From Frisingicoccus caecimuris (lineage in GTDB: Bacteria > Bacillota > Clostridia > Lachnospirales > Lachnospiraceae), in the NCBI RefSeq assembly GCF_004340975.1, contig NZ_SLXA01000002.1, positions 62,001-126,000 on the forward strand: a stretch of DNA of 64,000 nt, given 5' to 3'. The first letter of the stretch is position 1. Each line of letters opens with the position of its first letter. The notes beneath the pieces are model-generated. The model ran no database searches, was not told where the DNA came from, and was given only the letters and a program-made list of their open reading frames with translations. The translations under genes and the position numbers were made by a program. This document shows positions 43,065-52,587 of the stretch, in pieces.

Positions 43065-44255
43065 TTATAAAAGGAACTCACTTTCTACAATATTTGCCAA
43101 ATCCAATCCCCGTTCTGTCAACAAAATGCGCCCATTCTTCCGAGCCAGGAGCCTGCGGGCCTCATTTTTTCGAACAACGCCGCCGTAGACCGCCATGAGC
43201 TTTTTACCAAATTTCCGATAAAATTCTTTCTCGGAAACGCCCCGGACCATCCGAAGCCCCAAAAACATAAACTCTTCCATTTGAGCCTCCTGCTCCAACC
43301 GTTCTGACTCGGAATACCAATTACCACTTCCTGTCTCCAGTTCCAGATAATCTTTCATATCCGCCGTATTTGAAAAACGACATCCATCAATAAGGCTGGA
43401 AGCTCCCAGGCCAACCCCCAGATAATCTTTTCCCTGCCAGTAACCTGTATTATGACGACATTCAAATCCCGGACGGGCATAATTCGATATTTCGTAGCGT
43501 TCATAGCCCATGCCGGATAAGAATTGCCGGGTCAGCCGGTACATCTCCCGCTCTTCGTCTTCATCCGGCAATATCAATTTCCCCTGGGCCTCCAGTGTTT
43601 CAAAAGGCGTTCCCGGTTCGATGATCAGACTGTAAGCTGATATATGCTCCGGTCCGAGAGCTGTCACCTGTTCCAAACTTTTCTGATAAGATGCCATGGT
43701 CTGCTCCGGCACAGCTGTGATCAGATCCACATTGATATTTTTAAATCCGGCATCTCTGGCCCATTTAAAGCTCTGTAAAAATGCTCCGTAACTGTGAATC
43801 CGCCCCAAAACTTTCAGTTCCGAATCCAGAGCGGACTGTAGTCCAAGGCTGAGACGATTGATGCCGCAAAATCGCATTTGATTCAATTTTCCCGGCGTCA
43901 ATGTACCCGGATTGGCTTCCATAGTAATCTCCGCACCACGGCAGAGCAAAAAATTCTCCCGAATCGCAGCCATCACCCGGAAAATCTGCTCTTCCGACAA
44001 CAGGCTTGGCGTCCCGCCACCAAAAAAAACCGAAATCACCGGACGATGTTTAAATTTCTCCTTGGCTCCATACCACTGGATCTCCCGGCACAGTCTGGTC
44101 ACATAAACCTCCGGTACAGGAAGCTTCCTTGTCGGATGGCATGGAGTTTCTGCCAGCCGCTCATCTTCTGTCCCAAAGGACAAAAAATCACAATAATTAC
44201 ACTTTTTTACGCAAAAGGGAATGTGAATATAAAGCTCAAGTTCCCGTCGCTCCAT
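43065..44255 (-). CDS. hemW: HemW-like radical SAM protein
   Basis: The 396-residue protein has the radical SAM motif CVKKCNYC near residue 15, FFGGGTPSLL near 77, EANPGTL near 114, and a C-terminal HemN-like domain. HemW proteins were once annotated as coproporphyrinogen III oxidases but appear to handle heme. It normally follows lepA directly; here the MaoC gene and its regulator stand between them. Confidence 0.88.
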   Translation of the reverse strand: MERRELELYIHIPFCVKKCNYCDFLSFGTEDERLAETPCHPTRKLPVPEVYVTRLCREIQWYGAKEKFKHRPVISVFFGGGTPSLLSEEQIFRVMAAIRENFLLCRGAEITMEANPGTLTPGKLNQMRFCGINRLSLGLQSALDSELKVLGRIHSYGAFLQSFKWARDAGFKNINVDLITAVPEQTMASYQKSLEQVTALGPEHISAYSLIIEPGTPFETLEAQGKLILPDEDEEREMYRLTRQFLSGMGYERYEISNYARPGFECRHNTGYWQGKDYLGVGLGASSLIDGCRFSNTADMKDYLELETGSGNWYSESERLEQEAQMEEFMFLGLRMVRGVSEKEFYRKFGKKLMAVYGGVVRKNEARRLLARKNGRILLTERGLDLANIVESEFLL

Positions 44256-44330
44256 TGGTCTCCCTCCTGATGATGCTCCACAATTTTAAAAAAAGCCTTC
44301 TAAAAGTACCCTGTAAACTATTTTAAGGTA

Positions 44331-45215
44331 TTATTTCCACTCAAACACACCGCGGTCAAGAACCGGACGATCATTTTTTGTATCCACAAACTGGAACAGA
44401 GCTTTACCCTCTTCTTCTTTCCAGATATGTAAAGCTACTGGTGTATCCGGAAGCAGCACGTTACGCATCTGAGCTGCCATGCGTGTCACACGTTCCGGCT
44501 CGCCGTGAATCAAAGCATCAATAGCCATACGACAGGAGAATCCAAAGGAACATAATCCCTGAATAATCGGCTGATCAAATTTGTGATCTTTGGCATATTC
44601 CGGATCCACATGAATCAGGTTGGTATCGCCTGTCAGACGATACAACAGGTTCTGGACCGGGGAAATATAATCTTCCACAACAGCATCTGGTGCTCTGTCT
44701 GGAATAACGATCGGATTTTTCGGCATTGGTTTTCCGCCAAAACCGCCAGCTTCATGAAAAAAAGTTGTAGAATAATTCGTACATACAAGATTTCCGGCTT
44801 CGTCACGAACATCTACCTTTGTTTTTACAACAGCGCCTTTACCCTCACCTCTGTCATAAACATCTGTGATCTGATCCTGCCACTGAAACGTCCCCTTGAT
44901 CGGGTCGATCGGCCGGTGCCAGATAATCTCATGGTCCATGTTCAGGAAGGCTACCGTCGGTTTGATAATTTCATCTGCCAGCATAGAAGCAGGCAACGGC
45001 ATCCACTGATATGGTTTTACATTTACGGTACCCCAATATGGAATCGTGCCATAAGTCGGAATCGCCTTCAGATACTTTTCATAGGTATACTGCAGATCCT
45101 CCCTGTGGGCGCCGACAGCCAATGCATAAAGAGCCACATCTCTCCAGTTATATTCCAGATAACGAGGTTCCATTTTCTTTCCAACTAATAATTCTTCCAA
45201 ATTTACTTTTGACAT
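44331..45215 (-). CDS. MaoC-type R-specific enoyl-CoA hydratase, double hot-dog
   Basis: The 294-residue protein has the hydratase-2 motif in the C-terminal half: YRLTGDTNLIHVDPEYA (with Asp, Asn and His of the active site) followed by QPIIQGLCSFGFS. The N-terminal half resembles a second, degenerate hot-dog domain, as in eukaryotic MFE-2-type hydratases. It should add water to a trans-2-enoyl-CoA. No other fatty-acid or polyketide gene lies nearby. A sigma-54 promoter upstream and a divergent sigma-54 activator indicate dedicated control. Confidence 0.8.
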   Translation of the reverse strand: MSKVNLEELLVGKKMEPRYLEYNWRDVALYALAVGAHREDLQYTYEKYLKAIPTYGTIPYWGTVNVKPYQWMPLPASMLADEIIKPTVAFLNMDHEIIWHRPIDPIKGTFQWQDQITDVYDRGEGKGAVVKTKVDVRDEAGNLVCTNYSTTFFHEAGGFGGKPMPKNPIVIPDRAPDAVVEDYISPVQNLLYRLTGDTNLIHVDPEYAKDHKFDQPIIQGLCSFGFSCRMAIDALIHGEPERVTRMAAQMRNVLLPDTPVALHIWKEEEGKALFQFVDTKNDRPVLDRGVFEWK

Positions 45216-45254
45216 AGTCGCATCGTCCTTTCCGTTTTTTGTTAATTATATAAC

Positions 45255-45270
45255 AGCATTTTCTATACCA
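45255..45270 (-). promoter_or_regulatory. Sigma-54 (-24/-12) promoter of the MaoC gene
   Basis: On the minus strand TGGTATAGAAAATGCT matches the GG-N10-GC layout of sigma-54 promoters. It would place the transcription start near 45243, with a leader of about 29 bases. Confidence 0.7.
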
Positions 45271-45358
45271 ATTTTTTATTTTTTTCTGAAAATGTCCCTA
45301 AATACAAAGAAATTAATTTTTTATTCAAAAAATATTTCAAAATTTAAGCCTTTATTTC

Positions 45359-45374
45359 GTGTCATTTTTTACAC
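45359..45374. promoter_or_regulatory. Candidate upstream activating site for the sigma-54 regulator
   Basis: GTGT, eight bases, ACAC forms an inverted repeat about 90-115 bases upstream of the -24/-12 promoter, the usual distance for enhancer binding. The palindrome resembles the CGTGTCA/TGACACG stem downstream of the regulator gene. Confidence 0.4.
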
Positions 45375-45400
45375 ATCCGTGTTGTTTTTTCCAAAAATAA

Positions 45401-45430
45401 TTGGCGGTTTTCTTCGAACTGTGATATGAT
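45401..45430 (+). promoter_or_regulatory. Promoter of the sigma-54 activator gene
   Basis: TTGGCG (45401-45406) and TATGAT (45425-45430) are separated by 18 bases, 32 bases upstream of the start codon. Confidence 0.5.
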
Positions 45431-45462
45431 AAAAACAACATATTCGGATGGAGGCAGGACTT

Positions 45463-46875
45463 ATGTCAGAAGATCACAGATATAAGCTTATTTTTGAGGA
45501 GCTGATGGATAAATCCGAGGACGGATTTATCATTATCGATTCCCACGGCGTTATTACAGATATTAACGATAAATACTGCGACTTTCTGGGCCGAAGGAAA
45601 GAAAATATTCTCGGGCACCCGATTGAACAGATCATCTCCACAACATCCATGTACGACGTCATGGACCGGCGTCAGCGGGGTGATGACGAGGGAAGTATCT
45701 ATATGCATCCATATATCGCCAGCGAGACCAAAGGTTCCCGCCATACCTATGCCATCGCCAACCGTTTCTGTATATTTGATGAAAATGAACAGCTCATCGG
45801 CGCTATGGCCCAGATGAAATTTAAAGAACGTTCTCTGGATATTGCCCACGAGGTTTTAAAAGCCGAACACGCCTACTATAAGTCCGAATATCAGAATCAG
45901 ATGCTCAATACCAGCGGTTTTGATAAATATCTTGGAAATGACCCGAAAATCAATGCTCTCCGCACAATAGGTCTGAAAGTGGCCAAAACAGATTTCTCCG
46001 TGTTGATCACCGGCGAAACAGGGACAGGAAAAGAACTGATCGCCAAGTCCATTCATATTGAAAGCGAGCGGGCCAATGAACCGATGGTATGCGTCAACTG
46101 CGGCGCCATCCCCATGGAATTAATGGAATCGGAAATGTTCGGCTACGAAGAAGGCGCTTTCACAAGTGCACGAAAAGGCGGTAAAATCGGAAAATTCCAA
46201 CTGGCCAACCATGGCACCCTTTTTCTGGATGAGATTGGTGACCTTCCGCTGCCTCTCCAGGTCAAATTACTTCGGGTTCTCCAGGAACATGAGATTGAAA
46301 AAGTCGGCGGTACGAAACCAATCCCCGTGGATGTACGCATTATCGCCGCCACCCGTAAAAATCTGCAGCAGATGATGGAAGAAGGCACCTTCCGGGCCGA
46401 TTTATATTACCGGCTGGCCGTTGTCACCATCGACACGATTCCTCTGCGTGAACATCCGGAGGACATTATGCTCTATGCCAATATGTGCCTTCAACAGCTC
46501 AACCACAAATTTAAGACCAATGTGCTTTTTTCCAAAAATGCCACCCGTTGTCTGTTAAAGTATTCCTGGCCGGGAAATGTCCGTGAGCTGGACAACGTCA
46601 TTTCCAGCGCCTTTATTTCCAGTGACCAGATGATGATTGACCTGTCCGACCTGCCATCGAAAATTTCCGATGCAGTCCGTCATGAAATTCCAGGAGAAGA
46701 ACATCCGGAAACCTTAAAAACTCTGCTCTATCAGTATGAAGCCGATATTATCCGGGAGACACTAAAAAAATATGAACATAATGTGACCGACGCCGCCAAA
46801 CATCTCGGGGTGGAGCGCAGTCTCCTTTATAAAAAAATGAAGAAACTCAATATTACGATTCATAAAAATTTATAG
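45463..46875 (+). CDS. Sigma-54-dependent transcriptional activator with PAS domain
   Basis: The 470-residue activator has an N-terminal PAS domain (DGFIIIDSHGVITDINDKYC), a AAA+ domain with Walker A TGETGTGKE near 190, sigma-54 contact loop GAFTSA (a variant of GAFTGA), Walker B GTLFLDEIGDLP and R-finger region FRADLYYRL. A Fis-type HTH (VTDAAKHLGVERSLLYKKM) ends the protein. The ATG follows GGAGGCAGGACTT. It is divergent from the MaoC gene and very likely activates its sigma-54 promoter, with the PAS domain sensing a metabolite. Confidence 0.92.
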   Translation: MSEDHRYKLIFEELMDKSEDGFIIIDSHGVITDINDKYCDFLGRRKENILGHPIEQIISTTSMYDVMDRRQRGDDEGSIYMHPYIASETKGSRHTYAIANRFCIFDENEQLIGAMAQMKFKERSLDIAHEVLKAEHAYYKSEYQNQMLNTSGFDKYLGNDPKINALRTIGLKVAKTDFSVLITGETGTGKELIAKSIHIESERANEPMVCVNCGAIPMELMESEMFGYEEGAFTSARKGGKIGKFQLANHGTLFLDEIGDLPLPLQVKLLRVLQEHEIEKVGGTKPIPVDVRIIAATRKNLQQMMEEGTFRADLYYRLAVVTIDTIPLREHPEDIMLYANMCLQQLNHKFKTNVLFSKNATRCLLKYSWPGNVRELDNVISSAFISSDQMMIDLSDLPSKISDAVRHEIPGEEHPETLKTLLYQYEADIIRETLKKYEHNVTDAAKHLGVERSLLYKKMKKLNITIHKNL

Positions 46876-46904
46876 GCGTGTCAAAAATGACACGCCTGTT
46901 TTTT
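46874..46904 (+). terminator. Terminator of the sigma-54 activator gene
   Basis: AGGCGTGTCA and TGACACGCCT form a perfect 10-bp stem with a four-A loop, followed by G and six T. It overlaps the stop codon and lies 14 bases from the convergent lepA stop. Confidence 0.93.
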
Positions 46905-46917
46905 CCATTCTATTCGT

Positions 46918-48729
46918 CTATTTGTCATCCAGCTTCAGCACTGCCATAAAGGCCTTCTGAGGCACTTCCACATTGCCCACCTGACGCATCCGCTTTTTTC
47001 CTTCTTTTTGCTTTTCCAAAAGCTTACGTTTACGTGAAATATCACCCCCGTAACACTTTGCCAGAACGTCTTTGCGCATGGCCCTCACCGTCTCACGGGC
47101 AATAATCTTGCTGCCGATGGCCGCCTGAATCGGAATCTCAAATAAATGTCTCGGAATTTCTTCTTTCAAACGTTCACACATCTTGCGGCCCCGCTCATAG
47201 GCTGAATCCTTATGCACGATAAATGAAAGGGCATCCACTTCCTCACGGTTGATCAGAATGTCCAATTTGCAAAGTTCTGAACGAACATACCCCTTCATCT
47301 CATAATCAAAGGAAGCATAACCTCTGGACCGGGATTTCAATGCATCAAAGAAATCATAAATTATCTCGTTGAGAGGCAAATCATATTTTAATAGCGCACG
47401 GGTTTCTTCCATATATTCCATCCCCAGATAAACACCCCGCCGCTCCTGACAAAGCTCCATGATCTGTCCGATAAAATCTGTCGTCACCATAATCTCAGCA
47501 GATACGATTGGTTCCTCCATATATTCAATTTCTGACGGGTCAGGGAGATTGGTCGGATTCGTCAAATCAATAACATCTCCATTGGTTTTATGCACTTTAT
47601 AAATAACTGATGGTGCCGTGGTTACTAAATCCAGATTATATTCCCGCTCCAGGCGCTCCTGAATGATCTCCAGATGGAGCAGTCCAAGGAAGCCGCAGCG
47701 AAAACCAAAACCCAGCGCAACGGACGTTTCTGCCTCAAACTGGAGCGAAGCATCATTGAGCTGCAGCTTTTCCAGAGCATCCCTCAAATCCGGATATTTT
47801 GCCCCATCAGCCGGATACATACCGCAATATACCATCGGATTCACTTTTTTATATCCCGGAAGTGCTTCGTCACACGGATCATCGGCATCGGTAATCGTAT
47901 CACCCACCCGGGTATCCTTTAAATTTTTAATGCTGGCTGTCATATAGCCAACCATTCCAGCAGATAATTCATCACAAGGAATAAACTGACCGGCGCCAAA
48001 ATAGCCGACTTCCACCGTTTCAATTTCAGCTCCCGTAGCCATCATCCGGGCACGGGTGCCCTTACGGATCGTTCCTTCTTTTACTCGGAAGAATACGATA
48101 ACACCTTTGTAGGAATCATAGACCGAATCAAAAATTAATGCTTTTAACGGTGCTTCCGGGTCACCCTCCGGTGCCGGGATCTTCTTGATCACCTGTTCCA
48201 GAACCTCTTCGATATTAATTCCATTTTTTGCGGATATCAGCGGCGCGTCCTCCGCCTCAATGCCAATGACATCTTCGATTTCATTCTTGACCCGTTCCGG
48301 CTCCGCACTCGGCAGATCGATCTTGTTAATGACCGGCATGACGTCCAGATTGTGATCCAGGGCCAGATAAACATTCGCCAGAGTCTGAGCCTCGATCCCC
48401 TGCGCCGCATCCACAACAAGAATCGCGCCGTCGCAGGCTGCCAGACTTCGGGATACTTCGTAGTTAAAATCCACATGTCCCGGTGTATCGATCAGGTTAA
48501 AAATATATTCATTGCCATCCTTTGCTTTATACACGATCCGTACCGCCTGAGATTTAATTGTAATTCCCCGTTCTCGTTCCAAATCCATATTATCCAGAAC
48601 CTGAGCCTGCATCTCCCGGCTCGTCAGTGTTCCTGTCATCTCAATAATACGGTCTGCCAGGGTGGATTTTCCGTGGTCAATATGGGCTACAATACAAAAA
48701 TTACGGATTTTACTCTGGTCTGCTGCCAT
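46918..48729 (-). CDS. lepA: Elongation factor 4 (LepA)
   Basis: The 603-residue translational GTPase begins [20 protein letters not shown] (G1), has the switch region [12 protein letters not shown] (G2), DTPGHVDF (G3) and [11 protein letters not shown] (G4). It ends with the LepA-specific C-terminal domain ([20 protein letters not shown]). It acts on stalled ribosomes or in ribosome assembly. The length is typical. Confidence 0.96.
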   Translation of the reverse strand: MAADQSKIRNFCIVAHIDHGKSTLADRIIEMTGTLTSREMQAQVLDNMDLERERGITIKSQAVRIVYKAKDGNEYIFNLIDTPGHVDFNYEVSRSLAACDGAILVVDAAQGIEAQTLANVYLALDHNLDVMPVINKIDLPSAEPERVKNEIEDVIGIEAEDAPLISAKNGINIEEVLEQVIKKIPAPEGDPEAPLKALIFDSVYDSYKGVIVFFRVKEGTIRKGTRARMMATGAEIETVEVGYFGAGQFIPCDELSAGMVGYMTASIKNLKDTRVGDTITDADDPCDEALPGYKKVNPMVYCGMYPADGAKYPDLRDALEKLQLNDASLQFEAETSVALGFGFRCGFLGLLHLEIIQERLEREYNLDLVTTAPSVIYKVHKTNGDVIDLTNPTNLPDPSEIEYMEEPIVSAEIMVTTDFIGQIMELCQERRGVYLGMEYMEETRALLKYDLPLNEIIYDFFDALKSRSRGYASFDYEMKGYVRSELCKLDILINREEVDALSFIVHKDSAYERGRKMCERLKEEIPRHLFEIPIQAAIGSKIIARETVRAMRKDVLAKCYGGDISRKRKLLEKQKEGKKRMRQVGNVEVPQKAFMAVLKLDDK

Positions 48730-48816
48730 CCTGGTCTTACCTCCATTCTACATACCATATTTTTTCAATATAGAGTATATCATGAGGTTTCCCATTTGTC
48801 ATATATTTTTTCATTT

Positions 48817-50466
48817 TCAGGAAACTTCCTGAATTTCTTCCGGAGCGAGAGACATAAGTTCATCCGGATCCGGAATATGCCGCGGGAATTTTACTGTAGC
48901 CTTAAAAAGATCACCATCAATATCAATATGGAATTTCCCGCCACAGGCTTCTGCAAAGCTCTTGACGATAGCGAGTCCAAGCCCATGTCCCTCAGTCGTT
49001 CGATTGATATCTCCCCGGGTGAATCGCTCGGTAATGGTTTCTTCCGTAAAATTCATCTCATAAGAAGACGTATTTTTGATGATCGTTGTCACCGTTTTCT
49101 CATCACCAAAAACATCAATAAAAATCCGACTTCCTTCCAGCGAATATTTCAAAGCATTTTCAATCAGATTTTGATAAATACGATACAATCTCTGACCGTC
49201 ACTGATGACGTACAGCGGTTCGGCCGCCAGAGTTTTCCGAATCATCCGGTGTGAAGCCTCAATCGACTCCTCCATATCTCCCAGAGTCTGCAGCATCAAG
49301 GTACAAATATCCACCGTCTCAATATGCAGATCCATATTGCCGCTGGTCGCCTTGGAGATCTCAAAAACCTCCTGGATCATATGTTTTAAATGGGCAGATT
49401 TTCTGGAAAGGACTTCCACATAATCCCTCGCCTCATCATTTAAATCCGTCTTTTTTAACAAATCAATATAACCGATGATCGACGTCAACGGCGTTTTTAA
49501 ATCATGGGATACATTGGTAATCAGATCGATTTTCATTTTTTCACTTTTGACCTGCCGCTCTACGCTGTTGTTCAGATTTTCAAACACATGGGTCAAATCT
49601 TCTCCCGCATCATAGATCATTGAATCTTCCTGGATCGCACTGCATTTTAATGTATTTCCTGTAGAAACCTCATGAATCTCCTCCACAAGCGTTCCCACAT
49701 CCGTTAAAAATGTCTTATGCTGATAAATCCATATAAACACAGCGCCGGCACCAATCAAAGTCAGCATTGCCGTCAAAAGTCTGGAAAATCCATAGCCGCC
49801 CAGACCAATCAGAGTAACGATAGCCATGGCGATCAGAACAATGGAAATAATATTTGTCTCCAACTGCATCTTCCGCTCAAATGGATATTTTCTCTGATAC
49901 TGCAGGTTTCGTTTCCAAGTCCATGTGCGGAATCGCTGCCACGTTTTTTTACAAAATGTTGCCTTGCGCAGTTCCGGATTCTTCAAGTGACGGATAATCA
50001 CCATAATGAAAGCATTGTTCACCAGAGCGATCGGCAAGAACACAACCATAAAGCTGCCCTCTGAAAAATAGGTTCCCGCATAATTACCATACCAATCATA
50101 TATTGGTATCTGAAAATGATAATAGCTGACGATCATAATGCCAAAAAAGCAAAAAAGCAACACGCCATATAACAAGATCAACAAATCACAATCCCAATGT
50201 TTTAACCACTCCATAAAAAACGGCCGGGATGTTTCCTTATCAATTCGTTTAATCATGCAGAACCAAAGAACAAGGTTCAGAATTCCAAACAAATACAACG
50301 GCAGAGTCAATGAATAATCTGCATCAAATCCCCACTGCACAAATATATCTGTAAAACTCATCAGGAGAATCACCGATATCACATAAAGACCGGTCATTGT
50401 CGTACATTTTTCTTTACAGTACCAAAAACATTTTGTCATCCATCCCGGCTTTTTCGGGCCGTACAT
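48817..50466 (-). CDS. Sensor histidine kinase with polytopic N-terminus
   Basis: The 549-residue kinase has about five to six membrane helices in its first 250 residues with little extracellular sequence. A cytoplasmic linker follows, then HisKA with VSHDLKTPLTSIIGYI, and HATPase with LIENALKYS and GHGLGLAIVKSF. The ATG giving MYGPKK, one base after the regulator stop, is preferred to a TTG nine codons upstream. It is paired with the response regulator upstream. Membrane-embedded sensors of this type often monitor the cell envelope. Confidence 0.88.
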   Translation of the reverse strand: MYGPKKPGWMTKCFWYCKEKCTTMTGLYVISVILLMSFTDIFVQWGFDADYSLTLPLYLFGILNLVLWFCMIKRIDKETSRPFFMEWLKHWDCDLLILLYGVLLFCFFGIMIVSYYHFQIPIYDWYGNYAGTYFSEGSFMVVFLPIALVNNAFIMVIIRHLKNPELRKATFCKKTWQRFRTWTWKRNLQYQRKYPFERKMQLETNIISIVLIAMAIVTLIGLGGYGFSRLLTAMLTLIGAGAVFIWIYQHKTFLTDVGTLVEEIHEVSTGNTLKCSAIQEDSMIYDAGEDLTHVFENLNNSVERQVKSEKMKIDLITNVSHDLKTPLTSIIGYIDLLKKTDLNDEARDYVEVLSRKSAHLKHMIQEVFEISKATSGNMDLHIETVDICTLMLQTLGDMEESIEASHRMIRKTLAAEPLYVISDGQRLYRIYQNLIENALKYSLEGSRIFIDVFGDEKTVTTIIKNTSSYEMNFTEETITERFTRGDINRTTEGHGLGLAIVKSFAEACGGKFHIDIDGDLFKATVKFPRHIPDPDELMSLAPEEIQEVS

Positions 50467-50467
50467 T

Positions 50468-51172
50468 TCATACTTTTTCCATCTTATAGCCAATGCCCCA
50501 CACCACCTTTAAATATTTTGGATTCTTCGGGTCAATTTCAATCTTTTCACGAATCCGGCGTATATGGACCATCACCGTATTTTCCACCGCGTAAGCATCT
50601 TCATTCCAAACCCGACTGTAAATCTCTTCCGAAGAAAATACGCGTCCCGGATAAGACATCAAAAGCTCAACAATTTTGTACTCTGTCGCTGTCAGCCGAA
50701 CCTCTTCGCCATTCACATGCATCTGTTTCTGGTCTTTGTTCAATACCAGCTCTCCAAGATGGATTTCTTCACTTCCCGGCTCCGAATCATAGGCCGAACC
50801 CAGGGTCATATAACGACGCAGCTGAGCCTTGACCCGGGCTACCAATTCTTCCGTACTGAACGGCTTACTCACATAATCATCTGCCCCCATAGACAAACCA
50901 ATAATCTTATCGCTCTCTTCCGTCTTCGCCGATAAAATGATAATGGGTATATTTTTCGTCTCACGAATCTTCATCACCGCTGACAGACCATTCAGTTTCG
51001 GCATCATCACATCCATCAGAATCAAATGCACTGTATGGTCCATTAAGACATCCAGCGCTTCCAGGCCGTCATAGGCCTTTAATGTTTCATAGCCTTCCAA
51101 TTCCAGAAGTTTTGAAATTGCCCGCACAATTTCTCTGTCGTCATCCACTACAAGTATTGTTTGTTTTTTCAT
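50468..51172 (-). CDS. OmpR/PhoB-family response regulator
   Basis: The 234-residue protein has the receiver pocket VVDDDREIV, phosphoacceptor in LILMDVMMPKLNG, IIILSAK and YVSKPF, then a winged helix (LTATEYKIVELLMSYPGRVF, NTVMVHIRRIREKIE). It pairs with the downstream kinase. It resembles VanR-type regulators in the last helix-turn-helix but the target cannot be told from sequence. Confidence 0.93.
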   Translation of the reverse strand: MKKQTILVVDDDREIVRAISKLLELEGYETLKAYDGLEALDVLMDHTVHLILMDVMMPKLNGLSAVMKIRETKNIPIIILSAKTEESDKIIGLSMGADDYVSKPFSTEELVARVKAQLRRYMTLGSAYDSEPGSEEIHLGELVLNKDQKQMHVNGEEVRLTATEYKIVELLMSYPGRVFSSEEIYSRVWNEDAYAVENTVMVHIRRIREKIEIDPKNPKYLKVVWGIGYKMEKV

Positions 51173-51329
51173 TACTAACTCCTTTTATCTATCCTGTTCA
51201 TTTATTGTATCAAGTATTTTTTAAAACCAAATCTATGGTTTTCTTTCAATTTTCTTACATTGTCCCTTTACGTCCGAATCTGCTTTTTCAGTATATCTCA
51301 TTCTCTTTGAAAATTCCACCATATAACCG

Positions 51330-52535
51330 TCAATTTCCTGATAAAACAAGATACAATAAATCCGCCAGAAGAGGCATTGCATTCTGAACCTCTTCCACCG
51401 TATTTGTCTGGGCACCGCATTCCACAAGAAGGCTCCTCGGAAGAATATGTAAATTATACTGATAAGACCTCAGATAAATCCGCCGCATCAAATCCGGGTA
51501 ATACTGGGCGGCCTTTACCTGAAGCTTAAAACTAAACGCAAGATTTTCTGTCAGGTAAGGATTCTGCAGATATTCAATCGGCCCATTGGCTGCGGTCCGA
51601 CACAGCCCATTAAGAAACATGAGCTGCGCCGTCTCCTTTCCGTCAATTTCCGTTACCAGTCGTGTACTCTCGGCAACACCGTCCCGATGCAGGTCAATTA
51701 CAACTTTAATGGACGGATACTCTTCCAATACCTCCCGTACCCTTTGCTCCGCATAGGTGTACGCCGCACTGCGGTCCGTCACCCCGTCAATCACGTCAAA
51801 GGTATCTGTTAAATGCAGAACTGAAATTCCGTAACGTGTTTCTAAATTATTTTTTAAGTTTTCTCCCAGGCCGACCACCGTATCCTGCCATTCTCCCGGA
51901 CGGCTGTCAGCAAAAGCTTCCTGAGAATGTGTATGATAAATGAGAATTTTTGGCCCTTCTCCCTGTAAATCGATACTCAGATCCATATTCATAAAATTTT
52001 CCGCATCCAAAAGACCATCAGGAGCGTAGGTTGTGCTGTCAATAGCATAAAATGAATTAACAAAATAATTATAATCCTTCAACATATCGACAGTATAGAT
52101 CATGCCCTCTCCGCTGGTTACCGGTGCATTGACTGCCTGAGCCGCTTCATCGCCTGATGTCTGACCTCCCTCAGAATTCACAGGGACGCCAGCCGCTCCC
52201 GTGCCCCCGCTTTCCGAATCCGGATGATTTTCTGCATATACAGCCGCCAGGACACTATCTGACGGATACAACTCATTTATACTATTTCCAGAAAATGCAG
52301 CACGTTCTTTCTGGGTCAGCCACAGCGGCGCCCAACTTCCAATCAATCCGTCTGAAAAGCTCTCTGTCAGCTTCGAAACAGAAATATACACATCTCGTCC
52401 ATAAATTACCGGACTCATACTATTCAGCCACACATTCTCCCCGGATAAAAGCCCGGTGAGCCAAAGAAAAAGGAATCCGCATATCATTTCAAATAAATAG
52501 AAAAATTTTCTTCCCAACCGCATTACCCGCCTCAA
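51330..52535 (-). CDS. spoIIP: Stage II sporulation protein P
   Basis: The 401-residue protein has an N-terminal membrane anchor (about 12-32), a variable acidic linker and the SpoIIP amidase/endopeptidase domain. The zinc-binding and catalytic motifs are IYHTHSQEAF, VVIDLHRDGV and LLVECGAQTN. SpoIIP degrades peptidoglycan during engulfment of the forespore together with SpoIID and SpoIIM. It lies after gpr, as in other Clostridia. Confidence 0.93.
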   Translation of the reverse strand: MRRVMRLGRKFFYLFEMICGFLFLWLTGLLSGENVWLNSMSPVIYGRDVYISVSKLTESFSDGLIGSWAPLWLTQKERAAFSGNSINELYPSDSVLAAVYAENHPDSESGGTGAAGVPVNSEGGQTSGDEAAQAVNAPVTSGEGMIYTVDMLKDYNYFVNSFYAIDSTTYAPDGLLDAENFMNMDLSIDLQGEGPKILIYHTHSQEAFADSRPGEWQDTVVGLGENLKNNLETRYGISVLHLTDTFDVIDGVTDRSAAYTYAEQRVREVLEEYPSIKVVIDLHRDGVAESTRLVTEIDGKETAQLMFLNGLCRTAANGPIEYLQNPYLTENLAFSFKLQVKAAQYYPDLMRRIYLRSYQYNLHILPRSLLVECGAQTNTVEEVQNAMPLLADLLYLVLSGN

Positions 52536-52587
52536 CTTTCGTTTTGTCCTTCAGGTACCATCACTATTATATGTGGCTGTAAAAAAC

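Noticed and set aside
48352-49254. A 300-codon plus-strand frame across lepA and the kinase gene
   Set aside because: It lies antisense to two conserved genes and has no family signature.
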